NCBI GenBank assembly: GCA_050295975.1
Contig: JBNKQR010000012.1
Coordinates: 1 to 64,000, forward strand
DNA from: JAPHTQ01 sp050295975
Lineage (GTDB): Bacteria; Pseudomonadota; Gammaproteobacteria; Thiohalomonadales; Thiohalomonadaceae
DNA length: 64,000 bases
Direction of reading: 5' to 3'
Part shown: one piece after another, positions 27,560 to 35,505 of the stretch
Numbering within the stretch: position 1 is the first letter of the stretch
Layout of the letters: each line of letters starts with the position of its first letter
Position numbers and translations under genes: made by a program
Notes under the pieces: generated by a model
What the model was told of the DNA's origin: nothing
What the model saw: the letters and a program-made list of their open reading frames with translations, nothing else
The model's database searches: none

Positions 27560-27633
27560 GATTGCACAGTGGATTTTCTGAGGGAACGGAATACTGGTTG
27601 TCTTTCCGACCGAAGAAAATCCACTGTGCAATC
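27560..27633. repeat. Long inverted repeat between the exonuclease and acs genes
   Basis: GATTGCACAGTGGATTTTCT at 27560-27579 is repeated exactly in inverted orientation at 27614-27633, with a 34-base centre. Beyond the perfect arms, imperfect symmetry continues: GGCCCGCATTT is found on the left near 27515 and its complement on the right near 27672. The whole element spans roughly 27500-27690. It looks like a small palindromic mobile element (MITE-like) or a very stable mRNA leader hairpin. No transposase is present. Confidence 0.75.
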
Positions 27634-27729
27634 TAAAGATCAAGCGAGGGCTCGTCATCCTGGTGAGAAATGCGGGCCACGCAGGCCACCGAACACGCTA
27701 TTAACTGAAAGTGAATCGAGGAGAGACTA

Positions 27730-29676
27730 ATGTCCCATGACGAGAAGATTTATCCGGTACCTGCCGACGTTGCCAAGAACGCCCATATCGATGCGGCGAC
27801 CTACGACGAGATGTACCAGCGCTCCGTAAAAGACCCAGAAGGATTCTGGGGGGAACAGGCTGAGAAATTCCTCACCTGGACCAAGCCATGGGACAAGGTA
27901 CTGGACTGGAGCTTCACTGATGATGTCTACATCAAGTGGTTTGAAGGCGGCAAACTGAACGTCTCTTACAACTGCATCGACCGTCATCTGGAGACCCGTG
28001 GCGACCAGGTCGCCATCATCTGGGAAGGCGACAACCCGACTGAAGACAAAAAGATCACCTATAACGAGCTCTATGAGCACGTCACCAAGCTGGCCAACGT
28101 ACTGAAAAGCCGCGGCGTGAAGAAGGGCGACCGGGTCTGCATCTACATGCCGATGATCCCGGAAGCGGCCTACGCGATGCTCGCCTGTACCCGTATCGGC
28201 GCGATCCACTCCGTCGTCTTCGGTGGCTTCTCCCCAGAATCTTTGAAAGACCGTATTCTCGATTCCGACTGCCGTGTCGTCATCACCGCCGACGAAGGCC
28301 TGCGTGGTGGCCGCTCTGTTCCGCTTAAGGCCAACTGCGACAAGGCGCTGGAGCACTGCCCTAACGTCAACACCGTCGTCACCGTCAAGCGCACCGGTGG
28401 CGACATTGGCTGGGTCGAGGGCCGCGATATTTGGTATGAAGAGGCCACCGCTGCCGCCTCCACTGACTGCCCACCGGAAGAGATGGATGCGGAAGACCCG
28501 CTGTTCATCCTCTACACCTCCGGCTCTACCGGCAAACCAAAAGGGGTTCTGCATACCACCGGTGGCTACCTGCTCTACGCCGCCATGACCACCAAATACA
28601 CCTTCGACCTGCACGAAGGCGACGTCTACTGGTGTACCGCCGACGTGGGCTGGGTCACCGGTCACAGCTACCTGGTCTACGGTCCGCTGGCTATCGGCGC
28701 AACCACCCTCTCCTTCGAAGGTATCCCCTCCTACCCGGACGCCTCACGCTTCTGGCAGGTGGTGGACAAGCATCAGGTCAACGTCTTCTACACCGCCCCC
28801 ACCGCCATCCGCGCACTGATGCGTGAAGGTGACGGCCCGGTGAAAAAGGCCAGCCGCAAGAGCCTGCGTCTGCTCGGCACCGTTGGTGAGCCGATCAACC
28901 CGGAAGCCTGGGAGTGGTATCACAAGGTGGTTGGCGAAGAGCGCTGCCCCATCGTCGACACCTGGTGGCAGACAGAGACCGGCGGCCACATGATCACCCC
29001 GCTGCCCGGCGCCACCGGACTGAAACCGGGCTCCGCCAGCAAGCCGTTCTTCGGCGTGCAACCGGCTATCGTTGATGCCAGCGATGGCACACCGCTGGAA
29101 GGTGCCGTGGAAGGCGCACTGGTCATCACCCATCCGTGGCCAGCGCAGATGCGTACCATCTACGGTGATCACCAGCGCTTCATCGACACCTACTTCAGCA
29201 CCTACAAAGGCACCTACTTCACCGGTGACGGCGCCCGTCGCGACGAAGATGGCTACTACTGGATCACCGGCCGTATGGACGATGTACTTAACGTCTCCGG
29301 TCACCGCATGGGTACCGCCGAAGTGGAAAGCGCACTAGTGCTACATGAGTCCGTCGCCGAAGCCGCCGTGGTCGGTTATCCGCACGACATCAAGGGCCAG
29401 GGCATCTACTGCTACGTCACCCTGATCATGGGTGTTGAGCCGAGCGATGAACTGAAGAAGGAGCTGGTGAAACAGGTACGTGAAGAGATCGGACCAATCG
29501 CCAGCCCCGACGTCATCCAGTGGGCACCCGGCCTGCCGAAAACCCGTTCAGGCAAAATCATGCGCCGCATCCTGCGCAAGATCGCCAGCAACGAAATCGA
29601 CACCCTGGGCGACACCTCTACCCTCGCCGACCCAACTGTCGTCGACGACCTGATCGAGAATCGGGCCAACAAGTAA
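27730..29676 (+). CDS. acs: Acetyl-CoA synthetase (AMP-forming)
   Basis: A 648-residue enzyme of standard length; it makes acetyl-CoA from acetate, ATP and CoA via acetyl-AMP. It has the phosphate-binding loop TSGSTGKPKGV, the adenylate motif TWWQTETGG, and the C-terminal PKTRSGKIMRR with the catalytic Lys609, which is the residue acetylated by Pat in Salmonella. GAGGAGAG lies just before the ATG. It is downstream of the symporter region but separated from it by a terminator and the inverted-repeat element, so it may have its own promoter. Pat and an HDAC-like deacetylase are encoded at 43.7-47.4 kb. Confidence 0.97.
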   Translation: MSHDEKIYPVPADVAKNAHIDAATYDEMYQRSVKDPEGFWGEQAEKFLTWTKPWDKVLDWSFTDDVYIKWFEGGKLNVSYNCIDRHLETRGDQVAIIWEGDNPTEDKKITYNELYEHVTKLANVLKSRGVKKGDRVCIYMPMIPEAAYAMLACTRIGAIHSVVFGGFSPESLKDRILDSDCRVVITADEGLRGGRSVPLKANCDKALEHCPNVNTVVTVKRTGGDIGWVEGRDIWYEEATAAASTDCPPEEMDAEDPLFILYTSGSTGKPKGVLHTTGGYLLYAAMTTKYTFDLHEGDVYWCTADVGWVTGHSYLVYGPLAIGATTLSFEGIPSYPDASRFWQVVDKHQVNVFYTAPTAIRALMREGDGPVKKASRKSLRLLGTVGEPINPEAWEWYHKVVGEERCPIVDTWWQTETGGHMITPLPGATGLKPGSASKPFFGVQPAIVDASDGTPLEGAVEGALVITHPWPAQMRTIYGDHQRFIDTYFSTYKGTYFTGDGARRDEDGYYWITGRMDDVLNVSGHRMGTAEVESALVLHESVAEAAVVGYPHDIKGQGIYCYVTLIMGVEPSDELKKELVKQVREEIGPIASPDVIQWAPGLPKTRSGKIMRRILRKIASNEIDTLGDTSTLADPTVVDDLIENRANK

Positions 29677-29712
29677 TTAGAAGGAACTAAGGGCCACAAG
29701 CCCGACAATAGG

Positions 29713-29742
29713 AACCGGCGACCACAAGTCGCCGGTTTTTTT
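29713..29742 (+). terminator. Terminator after acs
   Basis: AACCGGCGAC, loop CACAA, GTCGCCGGTT, then a T-run: a 10-base perfect stem. Confidence 0.93.
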
Positions 29743-30065
29743 ATGTCTGCTATCTGTCATTCCGGTGCAGGCCGAAATCCAGGAAATCTCACCGCAAAGA
29801 CGCAGAGTACGCAAAGAAAACCTTGTGGACGTAGGATGGGCAAAGCGCAGCGTGCCCATCAAGCATTACTGTCACTCCTGCGAACGCCAGAATCCAGCCT
29901 TGCCAACAGCCCCCTATCACGGTAGAAAGAGACAAGGTATCACCTGGCGAGGGAGTGCTAAATATCAATTTATCCTGCTCCGTTAGTAAATCCTTTTAGG
30001 CACCGTATCCGAGAGGTAAATCGCTATTTTATAACCACCTGTTTTTTTACAAAAAGGAGAAGTCC
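29743..30065. repeat. Gene-free interval with four short interspersed repeat types
   Basis: No credible gene. The interval holds, in order, a GTCATTCCGG...ATCCAGG element (29756-29782), ACCGCAAAGACGCAGAG with CGCAAAG (29791-29816), GATGGGCAAAGCGCAGCG with its inverted end TGCCCATC (29834-29860), and GTCACTCCTGCGAACGCC...ATCCAG (29871-29897). All four resemble short intergenic repeats that I know to be widespread in gammaproteobacterial genomes. From 29900 to 30050 nothing recognisable is seen. Confidence 0.6.
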
Positions 30066-30431
30066 ATGAAAAAAGTAATTTTGTATTTGCTGCTTCTGTC
30101 TTCATTAGTCTCCTGCGCAAGCGCTCTTCATAAAAGTGAAATACTTAATTCGTTGCGAACTGATGGCATATATATTTCGAAGGATACAAACAAAGATGGA
30201 ACTAAGTTAAAGCTAAAGTTTTATAAGAAAAAGGAAAATGGTAAGGAAGAAATGAGAGTTATCGTTTCAGGACTGAATTCTGTAATTATGGATATGGTTT
30301 CTGATTCAGAATATGACACTTGGTTTATAATCCCATCTCGCCAAAATGCAATTCAATACAGAGTCACCAAAGGGAATATGGGAATCTCAATGAAACATGA
30401 CCTATCAGATTATAAATTTGTAAAGGAATAG
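30066..30431 (+). CDS. Small predicted lipoprotein, function unknown
   Basis: A 121-residue protein preceded by AAAAAGGAGA. The N-terminus MKKVILYLLLLSSLVSC is a lipoprotein signal with lipobox LVSC, so the mature protein would begin at Cys17. The rest is Lys-rich and hydrophilic, with an internal KFYKKKENGKEEMRV beta-like region. I recognise no family. Codon use is AT-rich compared with flanking genes, suggesting acquired DNA. It opens a run of small plus-strand genes. Confidence 0.7.
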   Translation: MKKVILYLLLLSSLVSCASALHKSEILNSLRTDGIYISKDTNKDGTKLKLKFYKKKENGKEEMRVIVSGLNSVIMDMVSDSEYDTWFIIPSRQNAIQYRVTKGNMGISMKHDLSDYKFVKE

Positions 30432-30444
30432 ATATGTGTTTTGT

Positions 30445-30530
30445 ATAACAATTTGTTCAAGTCGCTCGCCTAGCTCACTGGGACGCTCCACCGCATTGTG
30501 GCTCCGCGCCTCTTAACAACCCGATAGGCA
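30445..30530. repeat. attC-like recombination site (degenerate)
   Basis: The segment begins TATAACAATTTGTTCAAG and ends CTCTTAACAACCCGATAGGC. The two ends are imperfectly complementary with an unpaired base in the inner box, as in integron attC hairpins. The outer core boxes are each one base from consensus (GTATAAC against RYYYAAC; GATAGGC against GTTRRRY). The centre ACTGGGACGCTCC resembles attC sites of marine integrons. It is directly followed by a gene lacking a start. Confidence 0.5.
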
Positions 30531-30857
30531 CAACGAAAAAAGGCTAACTTTGAATCACTCGATAATATTCAAGACTGGGTTAATGCCAATAGTGTAGAAG
30601 CGCTCAGGCATGCAGTTGAGAGTGGGCGCTTTGAAAATCTAAACACACGCCAGGCAGGAGCCTGGCTAAACGCATATGACCGAGCTCAAACCATTCGGGA
30701 GGCGGAAATGGATAGAGCACTTTTTGAAAGGTCAGTAAGTACGGCAGAATTATCAGCTAATGCTGCACGATCTTCTACAAAGTGGGCTATGTGGGCTTTT
30801 GTAATATCAGTCGTATCACTATTAGTCAGCGCTAACCAATTTATAACATCAAAGTAA
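30528..30857 (+). pseudogene. Open frame without a start codon, membrane-anchored C-terminus
   Basis: A frame with no stop runs from 30528 (right after TAG) to TAA at 30855, but it has no ATG, GTG or TTG until an ATG in the middle (EMDRALFERS). The translation looks coding: amphipathic ESLDNIQDWVNANSVEALRHA, helical AYDRAQTIREAEMDRALFERS, and a C-terminal membrane helix WAMWAFVISVVSLLVSAN. The missing 5' end coincides with the attC-like element. It may be a truncated gene, or a short protein may start at the internal ATG (near 30708). Confidence 0.5.
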
Positions 30858-30871
30858 TAAAAATAAACCTT

Positions 30872-30917
30872 GTCAGAGAGCAATATTCTCCAATATTCGA
30901 AACTATTGCTCTCTGAC
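30872..30917. repeat. GTCAGAGA-type hairpin, copy 1
   Basis: GTCAGAGAGCAATA and its exact complement TATTGCTCTCTGAC are separated by 18 bases. A shorter relative, GTCAGAGA(N7)TCTCTGAC, lies at 31937. Neither is followed by a T-run. Confidence 0.6.
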
Positions 30918-30936
30918 TCTAATTTCATAGGGGCGT

Positions 30937-31482
30937 ATGAGAATGAAATACATTTCCCTTTTAAGAGGAATAAATGTAAGCGGCCAAAAGAAAATAAAAA
31001 TGGCTGACCTGAAATCGCTCTATGAAAAAGAAAGATTTGAGAATGTAACAACATACATTCAGAGCGGCAATGTGTTGTTTAACTCCAACATTCACAAGAT
31101 AGAAGAAATAAAGACAATAATTGAAAGTGTTATCAAACGAACTTATGGATTCGACGTCACGGTTGACGTTAGAACCACAAAAGAATACCAGAACATAATG
31201 AATGCTTGTCCGTATAACGAAGCGGAGAGAGAAGAAAATGGAGCGAAAGTGCTAGTTAGCTTTCTGTCTGATATACCATCAGAAGTGAGAAAAATTCAGT
31301 TAGAGGAATTAGTCAAACATCCAGAAAGGCTAACAGTAGATGGTAGCGTGGTTTACCTCTATTGCCCTAATGGCTACGGAAAAAGTAAGCTATCGAACAC
31401 TCTCATTGAATCAAAGCTAGGTGTGGTGTCCACAACCAGGAACTGGAGAACTATAAGTAAATTGGTCGAAATGGGGCAATGA
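30937..31482 (+). CDS. DUF1697 family protein
   Basis: A 181-residue protein. YISLLRGINVSGQKKIKMADL at the N-terminus and VTTYIQSGNVLFNS are diagnostic of DUF1697, and the C-terminal GYGKSKLSN...TTRNWRT also fits. The family's function is unknown. AGGGG lies six bases before the first ATG; a second ATG two codons later is an alternative. The gene is AT-rich and lies in the accessory block. DUF1697 genes are often carried on genomic islands or integron cassettes. Confidence 0.88.
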   Translation: MRMKYISLLRGINVSGQKKIKMADLKSLYEKERFENVTTYIQSGNVLFNSNIHKIEEIKTIIESVIKRTYGFDVTVDVRTTKEYQNIMNACPYNEAEREENGAKVLVSFLSDIPSEVRKIQLEELVKHPERLTVDGSVVYLYCPNGYGKSKLSNTLIESKLGVVSTTRNWRTISKLVEMGQ

Positions 31483-31596
31483 AATCGTACATAACAAAAC
31501 CAGGGAAGAGAGAAACATCCTCGAATAGGAGACAATTAACTTCTAACAATATTTGAACGTACACGCCATTCTCATTACAAACAAGGAATGTCTGAT

Positions 31597-31905
31597 ATGA
31601 ACATTGTCAAACTTACACTACTCCCAGTACTCCTTTTACTCTCCGGTATTGCCAATGCTGCCCCTACACAAACTCAATACAAATGTGTCGCTGGTGGCTG
31701 CGAAATTCGCTGTACTCCAACCAATGGTTCACTGGAGGTAATAGAGAAGGCATCCGTCTCTCTTCTGACTGTGAATCACGACAATGGCAACGTCGAAATA
31801 TTTATCAATGACGGTGCTCATGGAAAACGAACACTTCTGGTGAGCCAGAAGAATTTGTTGTGCCGAATCAGTAACTACCACGAAAGCAAAATGTTGCCCC
31901 AGTAA
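31597..31905 (+). CDS. Small secreted protein with four cysteines
   Basis: A 102-residue protein. The ATG at 31597 is preferred over 31588 because AAGGA then has normal spacing. Residues 1 to about 21 form a Sec signal peptide (LTLLPVLLLLSGIANA, cleavage after ANA). The mature part is about 80 residues with CVAGGCEIRC near its start and a fourth Cys near the end (LLCRIS), so disulfides in the periplasm are plausible. No family recognised. Confidence 0.65.
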   Translation: MNIVKLTLLPVLLLLSGIANAAPTQTQYKCVAGGCEIRCTPTNGSLEVIEKASVSLLTVNHDNGNVEIFINDGAHGKRTLLVSQKNLLCRISNYHESKMLPQ

Positions 31906-31936
31906 AATCCCGGACCAGAGAGCAATTGCTTCTAAT

Positions 31937-31959
31937 GTCAGAGATATATACTCTCTGAC
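31937..31959. repeat. GTCAGAGA-type hairpin, copy 2
   Basis: GTCAGAGA, 7 bases, TCTCTGAC. An additional CAGAGAGCAAT 25 bases upstream also matches copy 1 at 30872, and the bases after both copies are similar (CT-A/C-ATT). This lies in the 320-base gap between 31905 and 32226. Confidence 0.55.
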
Positions 31960-31994
31960 CCTCATTATCAGATTAATACAGGAAGGGCTCTCTT

Positions 31995-32198
31995 ATGTTA
32001 GTAGAAGCGTCAATCAGACCTGAGTTTTGATACGGATACTTTGCAGCAGACCAGTTACTGGTAAACAGGCATTTCTCTGCTAGCTACTCATACTACTTCA
32101 GGCAATCGAAAAACAGTCGGAGTATTGAACTGGGGAGTTTGACCGGCCCAGAAATTGAAAAAGAAAAGGCAAACGTGCGTCAAATCTGGGCGCATTGA
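31995..32198 (+). pseudogene. Short open frame interrupted by one in-frame TGA
   Basis: An ATG at 31995 with AGGAAGGG upstream starts a frame that meets TGA at 32028, then stays open for 55 codons to TGA at 32196. The second part reads YGYFAADQLLVNRHFSA and later GSLTGPEIEKEKANVRQIW, which looks protein-like. It could be a decayed small gene or chance. It is the only content seen in this intergenic gap besides the hairpin. Confidence 0.3.
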
Positions 32199-32225
32199 TC
32201 AAATAAGAGCATAAGGAAATCGCGA

Positions 32226-32648
32226 GTGAACCAGGCAACCATATTTATCCCATTTTTTGGCCTCATGCTGTTAACCATCATCGTGTGGTTCTACATGTAT
32301 TACCTACGGATATCATTCATGGTCGCCAATAAGATAAAGGCGCAGGCCCTGGCGACAAACAATGATGTGCATGAACTCATGCCCCCTGAAATTAGTACAC
32401 CTTCAGAAAATCTGACAAATCTATTTGAGTTACCAATCCTGTTCTATGCCATATGTATCTATCTCTACGTCACCAATCAGGTAGATACCGCATATGTGGT
32501 TCTCGCATATAGTTTCCTGGGCCTGCGAGTGGCACACAGTGTGATCCATTGCACCAACAACAAAGTACTCCATCGCTTCTATTCCTACATGCTTTCCTCT
32601 GTCGTGCTGTGGGCGCTCATCCTACGTGCTTTTGTTGAGATGATATAA
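32226..32648 (+). CDS. MAPEG family membrane protein
   Basis: A 140-residue protein with four predicted membrane helices, starting with GTG after AAGGA. The loop PPEISTPSENLTNLFELPILFYAI and the later LRVAHSVIHCTNNKVLHR match the MAPEG family (membrane-associated, eicosanoid and glutathione metabolism). Bacterial members are mostly uncharacterised and may act as glutathione transferases. It is followed 45 bases later by another small membrane protein on the same strand. Confidence 0.85.
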   Translation: MNQATIFIPFFGLMLLTIIVWFYMYYLRISFMVANKIKAQALATNNDVHELMPPEISTPSENLTNLFELPILFYAICIYLYVTNQVDTAYVVLAYSFLGLRVAHSVIHCTNNKVLHRFYSYMLSSVVLWALILRAFVEMI

Positions 32649-32693
32649 ATAGTTGTAGCGTTTCCTGCCCATCCTATAAACAAGGATTCATTT

Positions 32694-33065
32694 ATGTTGC
32701 TACAAACCGCCGCAACACTCCTTTTCCTGATCGGTCTTATCCACTCCTATCTGGGTGAGCGCTACATTCTGGTTTGCCTGTTTCGGAATGGGAAAATCCC
32801 GCATCTGTTTGGCGGTGACTTATTCACCAAAGGCACGATGCGGTTCGCTTGGCACATGACGACCCTTGCCTGGTGGGGCTTTGCCTGGCTGTTACTGGCG
32901 GTGGCCTCCGGTTCAGATATTCAGCAAGCTGTGTTGCAAACCATCACCATGGTTTTTCTTCTCACGGGTCTGCTGGCATTTGGATTTACCAGGGGACGTC
33001 ACATCAGTTGGCTGGTTTTCTGGTCTGTAGCAGGATTAGCCTATTTCACTTCTCTTGCCACATAG
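32694..33065 (+). CDS. Small four-helix membrane protein
   Basis: A 123-residue protein with four hydrophobic stretches (about residues 3-20, 52-72, 80-100, 104-120). LLFLIGLIHSYLGERYILVCLF and the conserved-looking FAWHMTTLAWWGFAWLLL suggest a conserved uncharacterised family, but I cannot name it. It stands right after the MAPEG gene and is probably co-transcribed. No catalytic motif is visible. Confidence 0.7.
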   Translation: MLLQTAATLLFLIGLIHSYLGERYILVCLFRNGKIPHLFGGDLFTKGTMRFAWHMTTLAWWGFAWLLLAVASGSDIQQAVLQTITMVFLLTGLLAFGFTRGRHISWLVFWSVAGLAYFTSLAT

Positions 33066-33248
33066 TCCGACAATTCTCGAGATTGCCTGACTGTATCAGG
33101 CTGGCATTCAGCAACCCCACTCTCAGAACTAAGCCTTTTGAGGTAGGATTGAGCGTATATCCCCACCCTGTAGCACCAAACCTACCCAAACACGGGAAGC
33201 GCTTGTAAAATAGCTCCCAGAACCAATCTATAACTATAAGAACTGCCT

Positions 33249-34319
33249 GTGTTAGGAATCTCCAGCTTGAAGCGACACCTGAAACGACCGAGTAAGGTCA
33301 AGAAACATGACTACCGTATTTTTGTAGTCATAAACTATCTCACTCTTCTTGGCACAGTCTTCCATGCTTCCCTTATTCCAATTTTTTACCTGATTGGCAA
33401 TGATGTTCTTGCCGTGGTCAATATCTTCTCGACGCTTGCGTGGCATACAGCACGCAGTAGCAATCGCAATGGTTTCTATACCAGAGCTATCGCTATCCTT
33501 TGCACTGAGGTAGTTGTACACACCATACTCACACTCTACTATTTCGGCTGGGAAATCGGCTTCCAGTACTACCTGATTGCAGGTATCCCATTCCTCATGT
33601 TCTACCAGAGAATAAAACTCGTACCACTGCTATTCCTGTCCGGGTTTGCTTGTTCACTATTCATCGGCCTCTATGCTTTAACTGCTAACCATGACTATCA
33701 GCACGACTACCCTCATGTCATCGCTATTCTAAATTACGCAAACATTTTAGCCAGCTTCGCCGCCCTTACTATCACCTCATATTACTTCAGGGTCGCATCA
33801 TTCATTTCTGAACAGAAGATGGAAATACTGGCCAATACCGATATGCTCACCGGCTTATCCAATCGCCGTGGTATCTATCCGCTACTCAACGCCCAGCACG
33901 AACATTTTCTACGTAATGGCACGGACTTCTGTGTGGTGCTGGCGGACATCGATAACTTCAAAAATATTAATGACCAGTACGGTCACGATTGCGGTGACTA
34001 TATTCTGCGGAAAATCTCTCATCTACTAAAATCACGTCTGCGAAAATACGATGTTGTCGGACGCTGGGGTGGTGAAGAGTTTCTGTTTATGTTTCCAGGC
34101 TGCCGCTCAAAGGATGCAGCCGTCGTTGCAGAAGATATCCGTAATACCGTTGAGCATCACGATTTCATCTTTAAAAAGCAGACAATCAACCTAACAGTCA
34201 CCTTAGGCGTAACCGCACATAAGGAAGGTTGCAGTATTAACGACACCATCAAACTTGCAGACGATGCGCTTTACCAGGGAAAAAATGGGGGGAGAAATCG
34301 GGTCGTCGAAAATATATAA
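33249..34319 (+). CDS. Membrane diguanylate cyclase
   Basis: A 356-residue protein. Residues about 25-190 hold five or six membrane helices of a MASE-like sensor. The GGDEF domain (about 195-356) has GGEEF in GRWGGEEFLF and an inhibitory c-di-GMP site RKYD five residues before it, so synthesis with product inhibition is expected. The start is GTG with no clear ribosome site, so the true start is uncertain. It closes the accessory block before transaldolase. No EAL or HD-GYP domain is attached. Confidence 0.87.
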   Translation: MLGISSLKRHLKRPSKVKKHDYRIFVVINYLTLLGTVFHASLIPIFYLIGNDVLAVVNIFSTLAWHTARSSNRNGFYTRAIAILCTEVVVHTILTLYYFGWEIGFQYYLIAGIPFLMFYQRIKLVPLLFLSGFACSLFIGLYALTANHDYQHDYPHVIAILNYANILASFAALTITSYYFRVASFISEQKMEILANTDMLTGLSNRRGIYPLLNAQHEHFLRNGTDFCVVLADIDNFKNINDQYGHDCGDYILRKISHLLKSRLRKYDVVGRWGGEEFLFMFPGCRSKDAAVVAEDIRNTVEHHDFIFKKQTINLTVTLGVTAHKEGCSINDTIKLADDALYQGKNGGRNRVVENI

Positions 34320-34462
34320 ACAGAATATCTCAGCCAAACTGACTACCTAACTTTGAATTAAATACATCTCAAACATCACTCTCTTGTAATCTGGCAGTTC
34401 TGCCCTCAGCGTCTATATTCAGTGAACGAATTCTTGGCATTTAGAGGCAGGGAGCATAATAG

Positions 34463-35428
34463 ATGAGTGTACTCGGGCAACTCAGAGAAATGACCGTTGT
34501 TGTTGCTGATACAGGCGATATCGACTCGATCCGCAAACATCGGCCCCAGGATGCCACTACCAACCCCTCCCTGCTCCTTGCGGCAGCGCAAATGCCTGAA
34601 TATGAACATCTTGTGAGCGATGCCCTCTCTCACTGTAGTGTCGATGTTTGTGATACATCACAAAACATGCGCCCCTGCCTGGAAAGGCTAGCGGTCAATT
34701 TTGCTCAGGAGATTCTGGCAATTATCCCTGGACGGGTCTCGGTGGAGGTGGACGCCACCCTTTCCTTCGATACCGAGGGCACCATCGAAACAGCCCGAAG
34801 GATTATCACCATGTTCGAAGATGCTGGCGTCAGTCGAGAAAGAATCCTGATCAAGATCGCCTCCACCTGGGAGGGTGTCCGGGCCGCCGAGCAACTCACG
34901 AAAGAAGGCATTCATTGTAACCTAACCCTGCTTTTCAGCTTCGCCCAGGCCGTCGCCTGTGCCGAAGCAGGCGTGCAATTGGTCTCACCCTTCGTTGGCA
35001 GGATAATGGACTGGTACAAAACGGCTCGAGGTGTCGACAGCATCCCGGCAGAAGAAGATCCCGGGGTCCATTCCGTCACCCAGATTTACAATTACTATAA
35101 ACACTTTGACTACAAAACGGAGATCATGGGTGCCAGCTTCCGCAACAGTGGTGAAATCAAGCAGTTGGCGGGCTGCGACCTGCTGACCATTTCTCCGAAG
35201 CTGCTGGAAGAGCTTGAAGAGGACAGTGCCGAACTGCCGCGCAAACTTGACCCTTCATCATCCAGTTCCATCGAACTGGAGAAACTGCACCTGGATGAGA
35301 AAACCTTCCGCTGGATGCTGAATGAAGACCCTATGGCTACCGAAAAGCTCGCTGAAGGTATACGCAAATTCAGCGCCGATCTCGAAAAACTCGCAAAGTT
35401 CATGCAAGAGAAACATTGCGCGAAATAG
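34463..35428 (+). CDS. tal: Transaldolase
   Basis: A 321-residue enzyme of the TalA/TalB type. DATTNPSLLL near residue 32, ILIKIASTWEG with the Schiff-base lysine, and CNLTLLFSFAQA are the family signatures. It moves a dihydroxyacetone unit between sugar phosphates in the non-oxidative pentose phosphate pathway. GGGAG precedes the ATG at 34463. It forms a single-gene unit with a bidirectional terminator. Confidence 0.96.
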   Translation: MSVLGQLREMTVVVADTGDIDSIRKHRPQDATTNPSLLLAAAQMPEYEHLVSDALSHCSVDVCDTSQNMRPCLERLAVNFAQEILAIIPGRVSVEVDATLSFDTEGTIETARRIITMFEDAGVSRERILIKIASTWEGVRAAEQLTKEGIHCNLTLLFSFAQAVACAEAGVQLVSPFVGRIMDWYKTARGVDSIPAEEDPGVHSVTQIYNYYKHFDYKTEIMGASFRNSGEIKQLAGCDLLTISPKLLEELEEDSAELPRKLDPSSSSSIELEKLHLDEKTFRWMLNEDPMATEKLAEGIRKFSADLEKLAKFMQEKHCAK

Positions 35429-35451
35429 TCGCTTCCCACATTGGCAGAAAT

Positions 35452-35485
35452 AAAAAAGCCGCGACATTGCTGTAGCGGCTTTTTC
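35452..35485. terminator. Bidirectional terminator between tal and the cNMP-binding gene
   Basis: AAAAGCCGC, loop of 12, GCGGCTTTT, with T- and A-runs on both sides. The loop and stem share CATTGCTGTAGCGG with the terminator at 37353. Confidence 0.9.
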
Positions 35486-35505
35486 TATTCTGGGATGGAT
35501 CTCAA

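Noticed and set aside
27727..28665. 312-codon minus-strand frame opposite acs
   Set aside because: Shadow of acs; the Gly/Val/Asp-rich text mirrors acs codons.
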